A stretch of 64,000 nt of DNA from positions 1 through 64,000 of the forward strand of contig JAGSGY010000024.1 in the NCBI GenBank assembly GCA_023954855.1, read 5' to 3'. Source of the DNA: Pseudomonadota bacterium. Lineage in GTDB: Bacteria > Myxococcota_A > UBA796 > GCA-2862545. Shown here piece after piece: positions 1-8,874 of the stretch. Position 1 is the stretch's first letter. Every line of letters starts with the position of its first letter. The notes under the pieces are model-generated. The model did no database searches. It was not told the DNA's origin and worked only from the letters and a program-made list of their open reading frames with translations. The position numbers were made by a program, and so were the translations under genes.

Positions 1-1708
1 CGTCCAGTCGCAGCCGATCGGGACCGGAGCACGGCTGCGAGCCACGGGCACGGCAGCCTCGGCGGATGCCTCAGCCGGCGGACGCTTCCTCGCTGACCTC
101 GGCAACGACACTGTCGGCGGCCGCATCGGTGCCAGCTCGACTCGGTACGGCAAGCTCCGCACCGGCGACGGCCACATCGAGCCCCTGTCGGACTTCAGCC
201 GCCACACCTGGCGGGCCGAGCTTCGAGCGAACCCGACCACCGAGCAGGAACTGAGCGTGTCGACTCGGGGTGTGCTCCTTCAGAACGCCGGCCGAACCGA
301 TGCACTGCCCGAGGGCGAGGTTCGCTTCTACGACAACACCGACAGCCTGACCTCCGCCCGCTGGACGCTGCGACCGGGCACCCTCGTCGAGCGCATCCAA
401 GCCTCGGCGGGTTGGCATCACTGGGTTGAAACGCAGGACCGTTACGGCTGCGAGGCCGACGACAGCGGCCTGGTCGATCGGGCTGGCTGTCTCGATCGCA
501 CGGCCATCGACGGGGAGTCGCAGCGGCGAGACACCGTGGACGCTGCCGTCATTGCAGCAGACGTCGCGATGCGTCCCCACGAGACCGTGCAGCTCGTGGC
601 CGGGGTCGACGGACAGCTCGAGTGGGTGGGCTCCACGCGGAGCGACCGCGCCCCCGGCGAGGACTGGATCGAGCGCGACCGAGGCAACTTCTCGGCCGGC
701 TCACGCTATCGAACTGCCGGAGCCTTTGTTCACGGAGACCTCGCCGTCGTGCGCCTCGATGCAGGCGAGCTTCACCTGCGCGGAGGAGCGCGACTGAGCC
801 ACTTCGGGGCCCACGCCGCGGGTGTTCCCCAGCCAAACGCAGCGGGCGAGACGACGCTGCAGACCGTGCAGTACGCGCACACCGGCGTGATTGGCTCGGC
901 GGGAGCCTCGTTCATCACCGACCAGCTGCACGTCTGGACGGGCCTCACCCAGGGCTTTCGCGCACCCAACCTCGAAGAGACGACCTTGTTCGGTCCCGAG
1001 GAGTCGCGTTTCTCGGTCCCGAATCCCGACCTCAAGCCCGAGCGCAGCGACACCGCCGAGCTCGGCGCCCGACTGCGCACCCCACTCCTCTCGTTTGCGA
1101 CCACCGGCTGGCTGACCCGCATCGAGAACGCCCTCGACGACGCGCCAACCACCTGGCTCGGCGAGGTCGAGAACCCCGATGGCTTGGTCTACAGCCACCG
1201 CGTCAATGTGCCAGGCGCTCGCTATGCGGGCATCGAGGCCGAGGCAGCGACCGAAGTCGACTGGCTCACCGCTTCGGCCCACTTCGCGGCCACCCGGGGC
1301 CGAACCGTAGACAGCGACACGAAGACACCGGCCCGCCGCGTACCCCCCGCGAGCGGTGGGCTCCGCCTCCGCGCAGACCCCGCCACCCTCCCCGCCTGGT
1401 TCGAGGTGGGCGTGCGCGCCGCCGCCCCGCAGACCCAGCTCAGTGGTGGCGACGAGAGCGACCTGCGGATCTGCGCCATCGATGCCTTCGCGCCCGTCAC
1501 CTATGCCGACCTCGGCGAGGACTGTCCCGGAACCCCTGGATGGTGGACACTAGACGTGAAGACGAACTTCACCCTGGCCCCCGGGGTGGACGCCGTCGTC
1601 GCTGTTCGCAACCTGCTCGACCGCTCGTACCGCACTCATGGCTCCGGAATCGATGCGCCCGGCATCGACGTTCGCGCCGCCATCCACGCCTCTTGGGAAC
1701 GCCGATGA
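1..1708 (+). CDS. TonB-dependent receptor, C-terminal part (5' end outside window)
   Basis: The reading frame is open from base 2 to the TGA at 1706-1708 with no convincing internal start, so about 568 residues of a longer protein are present. The sequence alternates aromatic and polar residues as in outer-membrane beta strands. It contains a typical receptor-barrel stretch near base 950 (GLTQGFRAPNLEETT, then NPDLKPERSDTAELGAR) and ends with a NLLDRSYRTHGSG-type last-strand region. These are hallmarks of TonB-dependent receptors, which import siderophores, vitamins or other ligands across the outer membrane using TonB energy. The plug domain and TonB box must lie upstream, so the ligand cannot be read. 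The terminal residues are WERR rather than the usual aromatic end. The stop overlaps the next start (ATGA), so the phosphoesterase lipoprotein is probably translationally coupled. Confidence 0.88.
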   Translation, partial: VQSQPIGTGARLRATGTAASADASAGGRFLADLGNDTVGGRIGASSTRYGKLRTGDGHIEPLSDFSRHTWRAELRANPTTEQELSVSTRGVLLQNAGRTDALPEGEVRFYDNTDSLTSARWTLRPGTLVERIQASAGWHHWVETQDRYGCEADDSGLVDRAGCLDRTAIDGESQRRDTVDAAVIAADVAMRPHETVQLVAGVDGQLEWVGSTRSDRAPGEDWIERDRGNFSAGSRYRTAGAFVHGDLAVVRLDAGELHLRGGARLSHFGAHAAGVPQPNAAGETTLQTVQYAHTGVIGSAGASFITDQLHVWTGLTQGFRAPNLEETTLFGPEESRFSVPNPDLKPERSDTAELGARLRTPLLSFATTGWLTRIENALDDAPTTWLGEVENPDGLVYSHRVNVPGARYAGIEAEAATEVDWLTASAHFAATRGRTVDSDTKTPARRVPPASGGLRLRADPATLPAWFEVGVRAAAPQTQLSGGDESDLRICAIDAFAPVTYADLGEDCPGTPGWWTLDVKTNFTLAPGVDAVVAVRNLLDRSYRTHGSGIDAPGIDVRAAIHASWERR

Positions 1709-4164
1709 GACCGCTGCTTCTACTTGCCCTGGTCGCGTGCAACGGCCCCACCGAAGTCGATGTGGGCCAGGACCCCTGCTTTGCCGATGACGTGCCCGCT
1801 GAGGCAGAGCGGCGCTTTGGCTGGCAGGACGACGGTACCTTCATCTCGATCGGAGGCCGGCTGGTGATGCCCGCTGGCCCCTCCCTCGATCTCGAGCACA
1901 TGCCGATCGACTTGGTGCTGAGTCCCGACGGTGCGACCGCCTACGTGGTGACCGTCGACCGGCGTACGACCGCGCTTCAGGTCGTCGACCTCGACACACT
2001 TGCCGTGACCCAGGTTCTCGATCGCGACAACCTGCACAATGGCATCGTGCTCGACGCGGCGGGCACCCGCCTGTACGTCGCCGGCGGCGCGGACGAAGGC
2101 GTCGAGGTCTTCGACATCCAGAGCGACGGAAGTCTCGTTGAGGCCGGCGTCATCGCGGTGCCCGGAGCCACGGTGGCGGGCCTCGCGCTGTCCCCAGACG
2201 AGCAGACCCTATGGACCGCGAGCTTCACCGATCGCGAAGCCTACGCGCTCGACACGCAGACGCTGACCCTCAGCCAGACCTACTCGATCTCGACCAAGGG
2301 CTGGGACGTCGCCTTCGTGCCCCAGCGCAACGAGCTGTACATCTCGGACCTGAACGGCAGCAATGTGGCGGTCCTCGACCTCGCGAGCGGCACCGAAGTG
2401 GCCACACTCGACCTGTCGATGTCGCCGGCCGGCATGGCGGTGAGCGCCGACGGAAGCACCGTGTTCGTCGCCGTCTCGAACGGTGACCGCGTCGCCGCCA
2501 TCGACACTGCGACGGCCTCGATTCGCGCAGAAGCCCAGGTCACCGAGCTCGACTTGCTCGATGAAGACGGCCTACCGCTGCCAAACTCCAATGTGAATAG
2601 CCTCTGGCTCGAGGGCGACCGACTCTACGCAAGCCGGGGCTCCGACAACGCCGTGAGCGTGCTCGACGCGAACACCCTCGACTGGCTCGGAGCCATTCCC
2701 ACCGCCGAGTACCCTACCGGCCTGCAGGTGTCGTCGACCGGAGAACTGGTCGTCGCGGCTTACACCGGAAGCGGCGAGCAGACCGGAGCGGTGACGCGCA
2801 TCGATCTCGACGGCCTCGACCTCGCGCTCGCCGCAGAAGACGTCTCGGACCTGTACAGAAGCCCTATCGACCGGTTCGGCTTCGAATGCGACGGCTTCTT
2901 TCCGATCCCGACAAGCCCAGGACAAGACTCGCCCATCGAGCACGTCATCCTCGTCGTGAAAGAGAACAAGACCCTGGACTGCTTGTTCGGCGACCTCGAG
3001 ATCGATGGCCTCGACGTGGACCCGGATTCCCAGCGCTGGGACGCCTCACTGACGCCGAACCAGCGCGCGCTGATGCAGCAGTTCAACGCCTCCGACAACT
3101 TCTACGTCGATGCCCGCGAGTCGGACTCCGGACATGTGTTCCTCACCTCGGCGCACCTCACCCACTGGGTCGAGTGGCAGTGGCCCGAGACCACGCGAAA
3201 CAGCGCGAGCCTCGCCTGGCCACTGCAAGACGCGGCGATGCCGACGGTCGGAAACTTCTTCACGCACCTGTACGACCACGACAAGAGCTTCGACATCTAC
3301 GGCGAGATCGTCGGTGTGAGTGCGGCCGCATCGGACGGCACCCGCATGGCCGAGTTCACCGACCCCGACTACCCGGGCGGTCCCGCGGTCAACTACTCGG
3401 CGACCGATGAAGAAAAGGCGCTCTACATTCTCGAGCAGATCGAGGATGACGGCCTGGCCGACTTCACCTTCGTGTCATTCCCGAACGACCACGGGGCCGG
3501 AACCAGCCCGGGAATTCCCAGCCCCGAGTCGATGGTCGCCGACAACGACCGCGCCGTCGGCGTGCTGGTCGAGGGCATCAGCCACAGCGGCTACTGGCCG
3601 AGCACCGTGATCATCGTGCTTCAGGATGACCCGCAAGGCTGTGGCGACCACGTCAACGACAGCCGCAGTCCCCTGTTCGTGATCAGCCCCTGGGCCAAGC
3701 GCGGCTACGTCAGCCACACAAACACCAACTTCCTGAGCGTGTTCGCGACCATGGAGCGCATCCTCGATGTGCCACCGATGGGGCGCCCCGACGCGGTGGC
3801 CGTTCCTCTCTGGGACTTCTTTCAGCCGACCGCCAACGTCGGCGGGTTCACCGCGATCGAGCGCGAGCCCGAGGTCATCAACCAGTCCAGCGACCTCGGC
3901 GCCGACCTCACCTTCGACTTTGACGGCCCCGACCGCGACCCTCGCTGGGGCGCGTTCCTCGACGTCTACGGCAAGTACACCATGGGCCGCATCACCCGCG
4001 CCGAGGCCGACACCCTGCTCACCCAGCCGCGCATGGCCCTGGACGAGGAGGAGTGGGAAGAGCTCGAGGAAGAAGCCGAAGAAGAGACCTTCGCTTTCGA
4101 CAAAGACTGGGACTGGTACCAGCAGTGGGCGGCCGACAAGGGCATCGAGCTGCCGCAGCGCTAG
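1705..4164 (+). CDS. Lipoprotein with YVTN-type beta-propeller and phosphoesterase (PLC/AcpA-like) domain
   Basis: The protein has 819 residues and starts at the ATG overlapping the receptor stop. It begins with a very short lipoprotein signal (MRPLLLLALVAC, Cys12). Residues ~60-380 are propeller repeats of the YVTN kind (LSPDGATAYVVTVD, then 'DTLAVTQVL'-type blades). From ~410 a phosphoesterase-family domain follows: IEHVILVVKENKTLDCLFG, then HVFLTSAHLTHWVEW, FPNDHGAGTSPG, and VIIVLQDDPQGCGDH near residue 640. Family members cleave phosphate mono- or diesters (phospholipase C, acid phosphatase AcpA). The C-terminus has a Glu-rich stretch (~775-795). The coupling to a TonB receptor suggests a cell-surface enzyme that releases a ligand for import; that role is inferred. 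The fusion order matches known YVTN-phosphoesterase proteins, so the family call is solid and the substrate unknown. Confidence 0.88.
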   Translation: MRPLLLLALVACNGPTEVDVGQDPCFADDVPAEAERRFGWQDDGTFISIGGRLVMPAGPSLDLEHMPIDLVLSPDGATAYVVTVDRRTTALQVVDLDTLAVTQVLDRDNLHNGIVLDAAGTRLYVAGGADEGVEVFDIQSDGSLVEAGVIAVPGATVAGLALSPDEQTLWTASFTDREAYALDTQTLTLSQTYSISTKGWDVAFVPQRNELYISDLNGSNVAVLDLASGTEVATLDLSMSPAGMAVSADGSTVFVAVSNGDRVAAIDTATASIRAEAQVTELDLLDEDGLPLPNSNVNSLWLEGDRLYASRGSDNAVSVLDANTLDWLGAIPTAEYPTGLQVSSTGELVVAAYTGSGEQTGAVTRIDLDGLDLALAAEDVSDLYRSPIDRFGFECDGFFPIPTSPGQDSPIEHVILVVKENKTLDCLFGDLEIDGLDVDPDSQRWDASLTPNQRALMQQFNASDNFYVDARESDSGHVFLTSAHLTHWVEWQWPETTRNSASLAWPLQDAAMPTVGNFFTHLYDHDKSFDIYGEIVGVSAAASDGTRMAEFTDPDYPGGPAVNYSATDEEKALYILEQIEDDGLADFTFVSFPNDHGAGTSPGIPSPESMVADNDRAVGVLVEGISHSGYWPSTVIIVLQDDPQGCGDHVNDSRSPLFVISPWAKRGYVSHTNTNFLSVFATMERILDVPPMGRPDAVAVPLWDFFQPTANVGGFTAIEREPEVINQSSDLGADLTFDFDGPDRDPRWGAFLDVYGKYTMGRITRAEADTLLTQPRMALDEEEWEELEEEAEEETFAFDKDWDWYQQWAADKGIELPQR

Positions 4165-4796
4165 ACCGTGAACAGGGCGACGTCCTTGCGTGGAATCTCG
4201 ATGCTCCAGCCCCGCTGACTCGCGATGAAGCGCATCGTCTCCTCCCGGTAGAACACGACGTGGGTCGGGTCCCGGCGGTAGTTCCACCCTGCAAAGCGCG
4301 CATCATCGGTCTGAAAGCAGGTCATCACCGCCAGGGTGCCACCCGTGCGAAGCAGCGTCCCAAGCTGGTCGAACACCACACCAGGCTGGTGCAGGTGCTC
4401 GACGACCTCGGTGCAGGTGACGAAGTCGTAGGTCTGATCGAGGACCGTCGCGTCGGGGAAGAAGAACGGGTCAAAGACCGCGACCGTGTGCCCCGCCTCG
4501 CGAAGCATGGCGGCGAGTGCCGGCCCGGGTCCGCAGCCGAAGTCGAGGCCGGTCGAGCTCGCCCTGACCCTCGCGAGCAGGGGGTCGGCGAGCTTCGATA
4601 AGAAGCGGCGGTATCCGGCATCGGCCACGGTGTTGTCGTGCTCTTCGTAGACCGCGCGCTCCGCCTCTGTACCGAGCCGATGGGCGGCATCGAGAAAGGT
4701 CGCCACACAGCGTCCGCACCGCCAGTACGCCTGTTCGCCGACTCGTGTGAAGGCGTGGACCTCCGTCGCCTCACACACTGGACAGGGGGGAATCAC
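4161..4796 (-). CDS. Zinc-ribbon SAM-dependent methyltransferase (Methyltransf_23 type)
   Basis: The 211-residue protein begins with a four-cysteine zinc ribbon (CPVC at 5-8, CGRC about 27-30). A class I methyltransferase fold follows, with the SAM-binding motif LDFGCGPGPALAAML, the acidic/aromatic TEVVEHLHQPG segment and a terminal WNYRRDPTHVVFYREETM block, all typical of the Methyltransf_23 group. The acceptor cannot be read. The start overlaps the dbpA stop by four bases (ATGA), so it is translated from the same message as an rRNA-directed helicase. An RNA or ribosomal substrate is therefore a reasonable guess only. Its stop codon interlocks with the stop of the convergent phosphoesterase gene (shared ctag). 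Confidence 0.82.
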   Translation of the reverse strand: MIPPCPVCEATEVHAFTRVGEQAYWRCGRCVATFLDAAHRLGTEAERAVYEEHDNTVADAGYRRFLSKLADPLLARVRASSTGLDFGCGPGPALAAMLREAGHTVAVFDPFFFPDATVLDQTYDFVTCTEVVEHLHQPGVVFDQLGTLLRTGGTLAVMTCFQTDDARFAGWNYRRDPTHVVFYREETMRFIASQRGWSIEIPRKDVALFTV

Positions 4797-6184
4797 AGCA
4801 GGTGCACGCGAAAGCGCTTCTTCTTGATTCGCGTGCGACCGAGGCCGTCGGCGGCTTGTCGGGCCACGGCGGAACGAACGGCGACCCAGGCCTTGCGCTC
4901 GGCGATCTCGATCTTGCCGACGTCACTGCCCTCGAGGCCGACGTCCCGGGTCAGCGCGCCGAGGATGTCGCCGGGACGAAGCTTGTCCTTGCGGCCACCG
5001 AGCACCCGAAGCGTGCGAAACGGCGCACTCCAGCCATCGAGCGAGCGCGAGCCCGACGGGGACCACTCGGTCCGCGGAATCGTCGTGTTCATGTGCGCCT
5101 CGATGGCCTCGAAGCGCCGCAGCTCCCGTGCGCCTGCGACCAGGCTCACCGCCTCGCCCTCAGCCGATGCGCGCGCGGTGCGACCGACCCGGTGCACGTG
5201 CACTCCTGGCTCGGGCGTGGGCTCGTAGCAGACGACCAAGCCGAGGCCCTCGAGGTCGAGTCCGCGGGCCGCCACATTGGTCGCCACGACCACCCGTGCG
5301 CTCTGATTGCGGAGCTGGACCAACACCTCGTCGCGCTCGCGCTGCTCGAGCTCACCCGAGAGAACAAGAACCGAGGCCCCGTGCTGCTGCAGCACACCGG
5401 CCACGCCATTGCACTGGATGCGAGTCTCGCAGAACACCAGAGTCGGGGTGGGTGTGCGCTTCGCAAGCACGTCGCAGAGCACCTGCTCGCGGACGGTGTA
5501 GTCGCAGAGCACCGCGCTCTGACGAAGCAGACGGTCATCGACCAGCGCCTGCACGCCGACAATCTCCGGGTCTTGCTGCACGCGCGTCGAGAGCTTCGCC
5601 ATCTCGTCGGGCCAGGTGGCCGAGAACAGCAGCGTCTGCCGATCGGTGGGGGCAAAGGCGATGATGTCGTTGACCTGCTCTTCGAAGCCCATGTCGAGCA
5701 TCCGGTCGGCCTCATCGAGAACCAGGACCTCCACCTTCTCAAGGGTGATGCGCTCGAGTTCGAGGTGCTGCAGCACGCGTCCGGGCGTGGCCACAATCAC
5801 GTGTGCTCCCGCTGCAAGAGCATCGCGCTGGTCCCGCGACGGCATACCCCCGGTGACGGTGAGGATGCGCGCCCCGTCGAGTCCCACCGCCAGCGCGCGG
5901 AGGGCCGAAGTCAGCTGCTGGGCTAGCTCTCGGGTGGGGCAGAGCACTAGGGCCTGCGGCTCGCGAATCCGCAAGTCGAGCTTCTGGAGGAGTGCCAGGC
6001 CGAAGGCCGCCGTCTTGCCGCTGCCGGTGCGTGCGTGGCCGACCACGTCGCGACCCGCCAGGGCGACCGGAATCGCCTTGGCCTGAATGTCGGTCATCGC
6101 GGTGTAGCCGAGCTTCTTGAGCCCGACGCGCAGCTCCGGTCGCAGGTCGAGGCTCTCGAAGCTCGCTGTGTCGTTTCCAGACAT
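4793..6184 (-). CDS. dbpA: DEAD-box ATP-dependent RNA helicase DbpA
   Basis: The 463-residue protein has all DEAD-box motifs in order: motif I ARTGSGKT (51-58), Ia PTRELA (83-88), TPGR (~133), motif II DEAD (157-160), motif III SAT (188-190), ARGLDLEG and HRVGRTAR near residues 310-345. The C-terminal ~75 residues match the DbpA RNA-binding domain (LRVLGGRKDKLRPGDILGAL, then DVGKIEI) and end with basic IKKKRFRVHLL. DbpA is a cytoplasmic helicase recruited by a hairpin of 23S rRNA during large-subunit assembly. A GGGAGG ribosome-binding site precedes the ATG. The 4-base overlap with the downstream methyltransferase indicates one transcript. The length matches the family (about 460). Confidence 0.95.
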   Translation of the reverse strand: MSGNDTASFESLDLRPELRVGLKKLGYTAMTDIQAKAIPVALAGRDVVGHARTGSGKTAAFGLALLQKLDLRIREPQALVLCPTRELAQQLTSALRALAVGLDGARILTVTGGMPSRDQRDALAAGAHVIVATPGRVLQHLELERITLEKVEVLVLDEADRMLDMGFEEQVNDIIAFAPTDRQTLLFSATWPDEMAKLSTRVQQDPEIVGVQALVDDRLLRQSAVLCDYTVREQVLCDVLAKRTPTPTLVFCETRIQCNGVAGVLQQHGASVLVLSGELEQRERDEVLVQLRNQSARVVVATNVAARGLDLEGLGLVVCYEPTPEPGVHVHRVGRTARASAEGEAVSLVAGARELRRFEAIEAHMNTTIPRTEWSPSGSRSLDGWSAPFRTLRVLGGRKDKLRPGDILGALTRDVGLEGSDVGKIEIAERKAWVAVRSAVARQAADGLGRTRIKKKRFRVHLL

Positions 6185-6223
6185 GCCGTCCTCCCACGCT
6201 GGAAAGGACCCGCGCGAGGACCC

Positions 6224-7093
6224 TTAGGGCGTGGTCGTGATGCTGTCGATGGAGAGCAGCACGCTGAAGTTGTCCTTGTCTCGGAAGCTGAACGTGATGC
6301 TGTCGGTCGCCAAGTACGGGAAGTCCGCCGCCGTCGACGGCAGCGCGTCTGAAGTCACGCGCTGGATCCCGCTGGTTCCGACAGTGAAGTTGATCGTCGC
6401 ATCGGGCCGTACCGTACCGTCCACAGTGATGGAGCGATCCTGCGAGCTATCGAGGATCTGCGGGCCGTCGTTGTGGCGGTAGCGATCGAATTCACCGCTG
6501 ATGTCCTCGGTCTTCACGAGGGGATTTGCACTGCCCAAGATGGTCACGGCACTGCCGCGGGACGACGTCGCCGGGAACACCGCAGAGAGCCCTCCAGCAC
6601 CACCGCTGGCATGGTCGAAGGTGCCGCGCGAGCTGCTGCTGTTCGTGTCCGCAACGCAGGTGTCGTAGGTGAAGCTCCCCGACACCGTGTCCAGCCTTGC
6701 AAGGCCCGCACCGAAGGCGTCGCCCGTGATCGTCGCGATCTCGCCGGTGTAGTAGAGCGTCACGGCCCCGCACTGGGGATCGGTGTCGGTGTCGGTGTCG
6801 GCATCGGTGTCCGCATCTGCGTCGGTGTCGGCATCCGCGTCGGTGTCGGCATCCGCGTCCGTGTCGGCGTCGGCGTCCGTGTCGGCGTCGGCGTCGGTGT
6901 CCGCATCGGCGTCGGTGTCCGCGTCGGCGTCGGTGTCCGCATCGGCATCGGTGTCCGCATCGGCATCGGTGTCCGCATCGGCATCGGTATCGGTATCGGT
7001 ATCGGTCTCGCTAGCGGAGTCGGTGTCGTCTTCAACGGTCCCATCGGCGCAACCGATGGCGAGGACGACGAGCAGTGGCAGCAGGCGGGTCAT
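6224..7093 (-). CDS. Lipoprotein with long Asp-Thr-Ala tether and unknown C-terminal domain
   Basis: The 289-residue protein starts at the ATG whose product begins MTRLLPLLVVLAIGC, a 15-residue lipoprotein signal (Cys15); frames upstream of this lack a signal and are not counted. Residues ~30-106 are almost purely Asp/Thr/Ala (DTD and DTDADA units). The remaining 183 residues form a Ser/Thr-rich, probably all-beta domain with two cysteines (QCGAV and YDTCVAD) and the repeated theme SITVDGTV and ATINFTVG. I do not recognise that domain. The acidic run probably acts as an extended spacer holding the globular part away from the membrane. dbpA starts 39 bases downstream on the same strand, but a functional link is doubtful. 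Confidence 0.85.
   Translation of the reverse strand: MTRLLPLLVVLAIGCADGTVEDDTDSASETDTDTDTDADADTDADADTDADADTDADADTDADADTDADADTDADADTDADADTDADADTDADADTDADTDTDTDPQCGAVTLYYTGEIATITGDAFGAGLARLDTVSGSFTYDTCVADTNSSSSRGTFDHASGGAGGLSAVFPATSSRGSAVTILGSANPLVKTEDISGEFDRYRHNDGPQILDSSQDRSITVDGTVRPDATINFTVGTSGIQRVTSDALPSTAADFPYLATDSITFSFRDKDNFSVLLSIDSITTTP
6776..7006 (-). repeat. In-frame minisatellite encoding (DTDADA)n tether
   Basis: A hexanucleotide-to-18-base repeat in which the minus strand reads GAC-ACC/GCC/GCG-type codons, giving Asp at every second residue alternating with Thr or Ala. Units vary synonymously (gcg/gca, gat/gac), so the array is old enough to have drifted. All unit lengths are multiples of three, so slippage would change tether length without breaking the frame. 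Confidence 0.9.
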
Positions 7094-7255
7094 CGAAGCT
7101 CCTTCGAGGTCGGAGGCTAGCATCGGGCGAGCCCCGCTCGCTAACCGATCTGGCCGGGCCCCGGCTTTCGACAATCGACGGTGCAAAACGTCATGGAACG
7201 GTGGAACCACGCGCGAGAAAACCCCACTTCTGCGCAAAGGAATTAGGAGTTCGCC

Positions 7256-7918
7256 ATGCGAAGTCTTCTCATCGGTCTGCTGACGCTCGTCACGGGCTGC
7301 AGCACCCTCTCTGGCGCACGTCCTCTCGCCCCAGGAGACCACGAACTTGGCGCGGTCATCGGCGGTGGCCTGGTCGAGTTCGGAGGGCCGCTTCCGCTCC
7401 CCAATGTGGTCGTCGGCGGTCGCTCGGGCATCGCGGTCGCCCTGGAGCGCAACCTCGACCTTCAGTACGGCCTGAACCTCACTGCCCTGCCCTTCGGCAT
7501 CGTGCAGGGGCACATCGGTGTCGGCTGGTTCTTGGTCGGCGACACCGAGAGCCCCTTCGCACTTGCAGGCGCCAACCGCGTCTTCCTCGCAAGCAACCTG
7601 GTGACGACCGGCGAAAAGGAGCTCGGCAGCTCGCGCTTCTGGGCAGCCGACCAGCTCGAGTTGATCGGCAGTGCACGCACAGGAAACCACGTCCATTCAC
7701 TGTCTTTGTCGCAGTACTTCGACTTCGGACGCCCGAGCCTGACCCTCACCCCGGCACTCGGCACGGCTCTAGACTTCGGCGAGCGCGGAGGCTTCATCTT
7801 GCAGGCCGAGCTGCGCTGGTACGGCATCCACCGCATGCACGAGCTCGACGCCGTCACCTGGATTCCCGGCCGGCCCGGCATCCTCGGCATCACCCTCGGC
7901 ACCAGCGTGAGGTTCTGA
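7256..7918 (+). CDS. Probable outer-membrane lipoprotein, beta-barrel-like
   Basis: The 220-residue protein has a lipoprotein signal MRSLLIGLLTLVTGC (Cys15). The mature part alternates short polar turns with amphipathic strands (GHIGVGWFLVGD, SLSLSQYFDFGRPSLTLTPALG, GGFILQAELRWYG) and ends in Phe (LGTSVRF). This resembles small outer-membrane barrel or barrel-associated proteins, with no specific family recognised. A GGAATTAGGAG ribosome-binding region precedes the ATG. The stop codon shares one base with the start of the following hydrolase (TGATG), so the two are co-translated. The 162-base gap upstream separates it from the divergent tether lipoprotein and presumably holds both promoters; I see no clear consensus there. 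Confidence 0.75.
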   Translation: MRSLLIGLLTLVTGCSTLSGARPLAPGDHELGAVIGGGLVEFGGPLPLPNVVVGGRSGIAVALERNLDLQYGLNLTALPFGIVQGHIGVGWFLVGDTESPFALAGANRVFLASNLVTTGEKELGSSRFWAADQLELIGSARTGNHVHSLSLSQYFDFGRPSLTLTPALGTALDFGERGGFILQAELRWYGIHRMHELDAVTWIPGRPGILGITLGTSVRF

Positions 7919-8874
7919 TGCGCACCCTGCTCCTCCTTCCGCTGCTGACCAGCTGCGTCACCCTCGATTTCGTCGTGCACAACCCGGTGCACTGCAGCAC
8001 CGTCGACGAGGTCACTTGCTCGCCAGAAAACGACGTCTGGGACGATGTCTGCCTGACCTGCGAAGAGCCCTACGACTGGACGCGGGACTACCCGTGGATG
8101 CCCCAGACCCTCGACGACGGCGAGCGCATTCGTGCCGTAGCGACCGAGGTCGAGACCTTCCGCATTCCGACTGACGACGGCGAGGGCGAGCTCGACGCGT
8201 ACTTCATTCCGTCTCATGGCGAGGTGGCCGCGCTCGCCAACACCACCATCGTCTACAACCACGGAAACTACGCGGGCATCGAGCACTACGCTCCCCGCGC
8301 TCGCATGCTGCACGAGGCCGGCTACAACGTGTTCATCTGGGACTACCGAGGCTACGGAAAGTCCCTGCCGGACACAGCACCCAGCCCGGATCAGTTCATG
8401 GCCGACGCCCAGCAGGTGCGACGCTTCGTGAACGGCGTGGTGCCCGACACCTCCCGCATCGTGGTGTATGCCAACTCGCTCGGCGCCATCCCCGCCGTCG
8501 AGATGGCCGTTCGGCAGCCCGGCTGTGCCCTCCTCCTCGAAGCCCCCTTCACCTCGATGAGTGCCCTCGCCGCCTCGAACTCTTCCGCGACCATTCCCGA
8601 GACCTTCTTCTCGGAAGGCCACTTCGACAACATCCGCAAGATCGAAGACTACGAAGGCCCTGTGTTCGCCATGGTCGGCGACCTCGACAACAAGTTCCCG
8701 GTCGAGGACATCCAGCGGCTGGTCGACGCCGCCCCCGGCCCCAGTGAGCTCTGGGTGCTTCCCGGCGTACGGCACGGCATCGAGAATGTGGGTGTGCCCG
8801 AGGACGGGTTTACAGCGTATACCGAGCGAATGCAGTCGTTCCTGGAGCAGCACGCAGCGGACTGCCTCGAGTGA
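7918..8874 (+). CDS. Surface lipoprotein alpha/beta hydrolase
   Basis: The 318-residue protein starts at the ATG inside TGATG after the previous gene, giving the signal MRTLLLLPLLTSC (Cys13). A Cys-containing spacer follows (HCSTVDEVTC and CLTCEEPYDW). The hydrolase fold shows TTIVYNHGNYAG (oxyanion region), WDYRGYGKS, the nucleophile elbow YANSLGAIPA (Ser, with Ala instead of the first Gly of GxSxG), VGDLDNKFP (acid) and LPGVRHGIENVG (His). This places it with the BAAT/ABHD13-like hydrolases or esterases; the substrate is unknown. The final TGA abuts the TGA of the convergent ABA4-like gene (palindromic tgatca). Confidence 0.83.
   Translation: MRTLLLLPLLTSCVTLDFVVHNPVHCSTVDEVTCSPENDVWDDVCLTCEEPYDWTRDYPWMPQTLDDGERIRAVATEVETFRIPTDDGEGELDAYFIPSHGEVAALANTTIVYNHGNYAGIEHYAPRARMLHEAGYNVFIWDYRGYGKSLPDTAPSPDQFMADAQQVRRFVNGVVPDTSRIVVYANSLGAIPAVEMAVRQPGCALLLEAPFTSMSALAASNSSATIPETFFSEGHFDNIRKIEDYEGPVFAMVGDLDNKFPVEDIQRLVDAAPGPSELWVLPGVRHGIENVGVPEDGFTAYTERMQSFLEQHAADCLE

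Noticed and set aside
622-1704. Upstream extension of the phosphoesterase frame into the receptor gene
   Set aside because: The extension is Arg-rich shadow sequence; the lipoprotein signal begins at 1705 with ATGA coupling.
4802-5926. Plus-strand frame opposite dbpA
   Set aside because: dbpA carries all helicase motifs; the opposite frame is a composition shadow.
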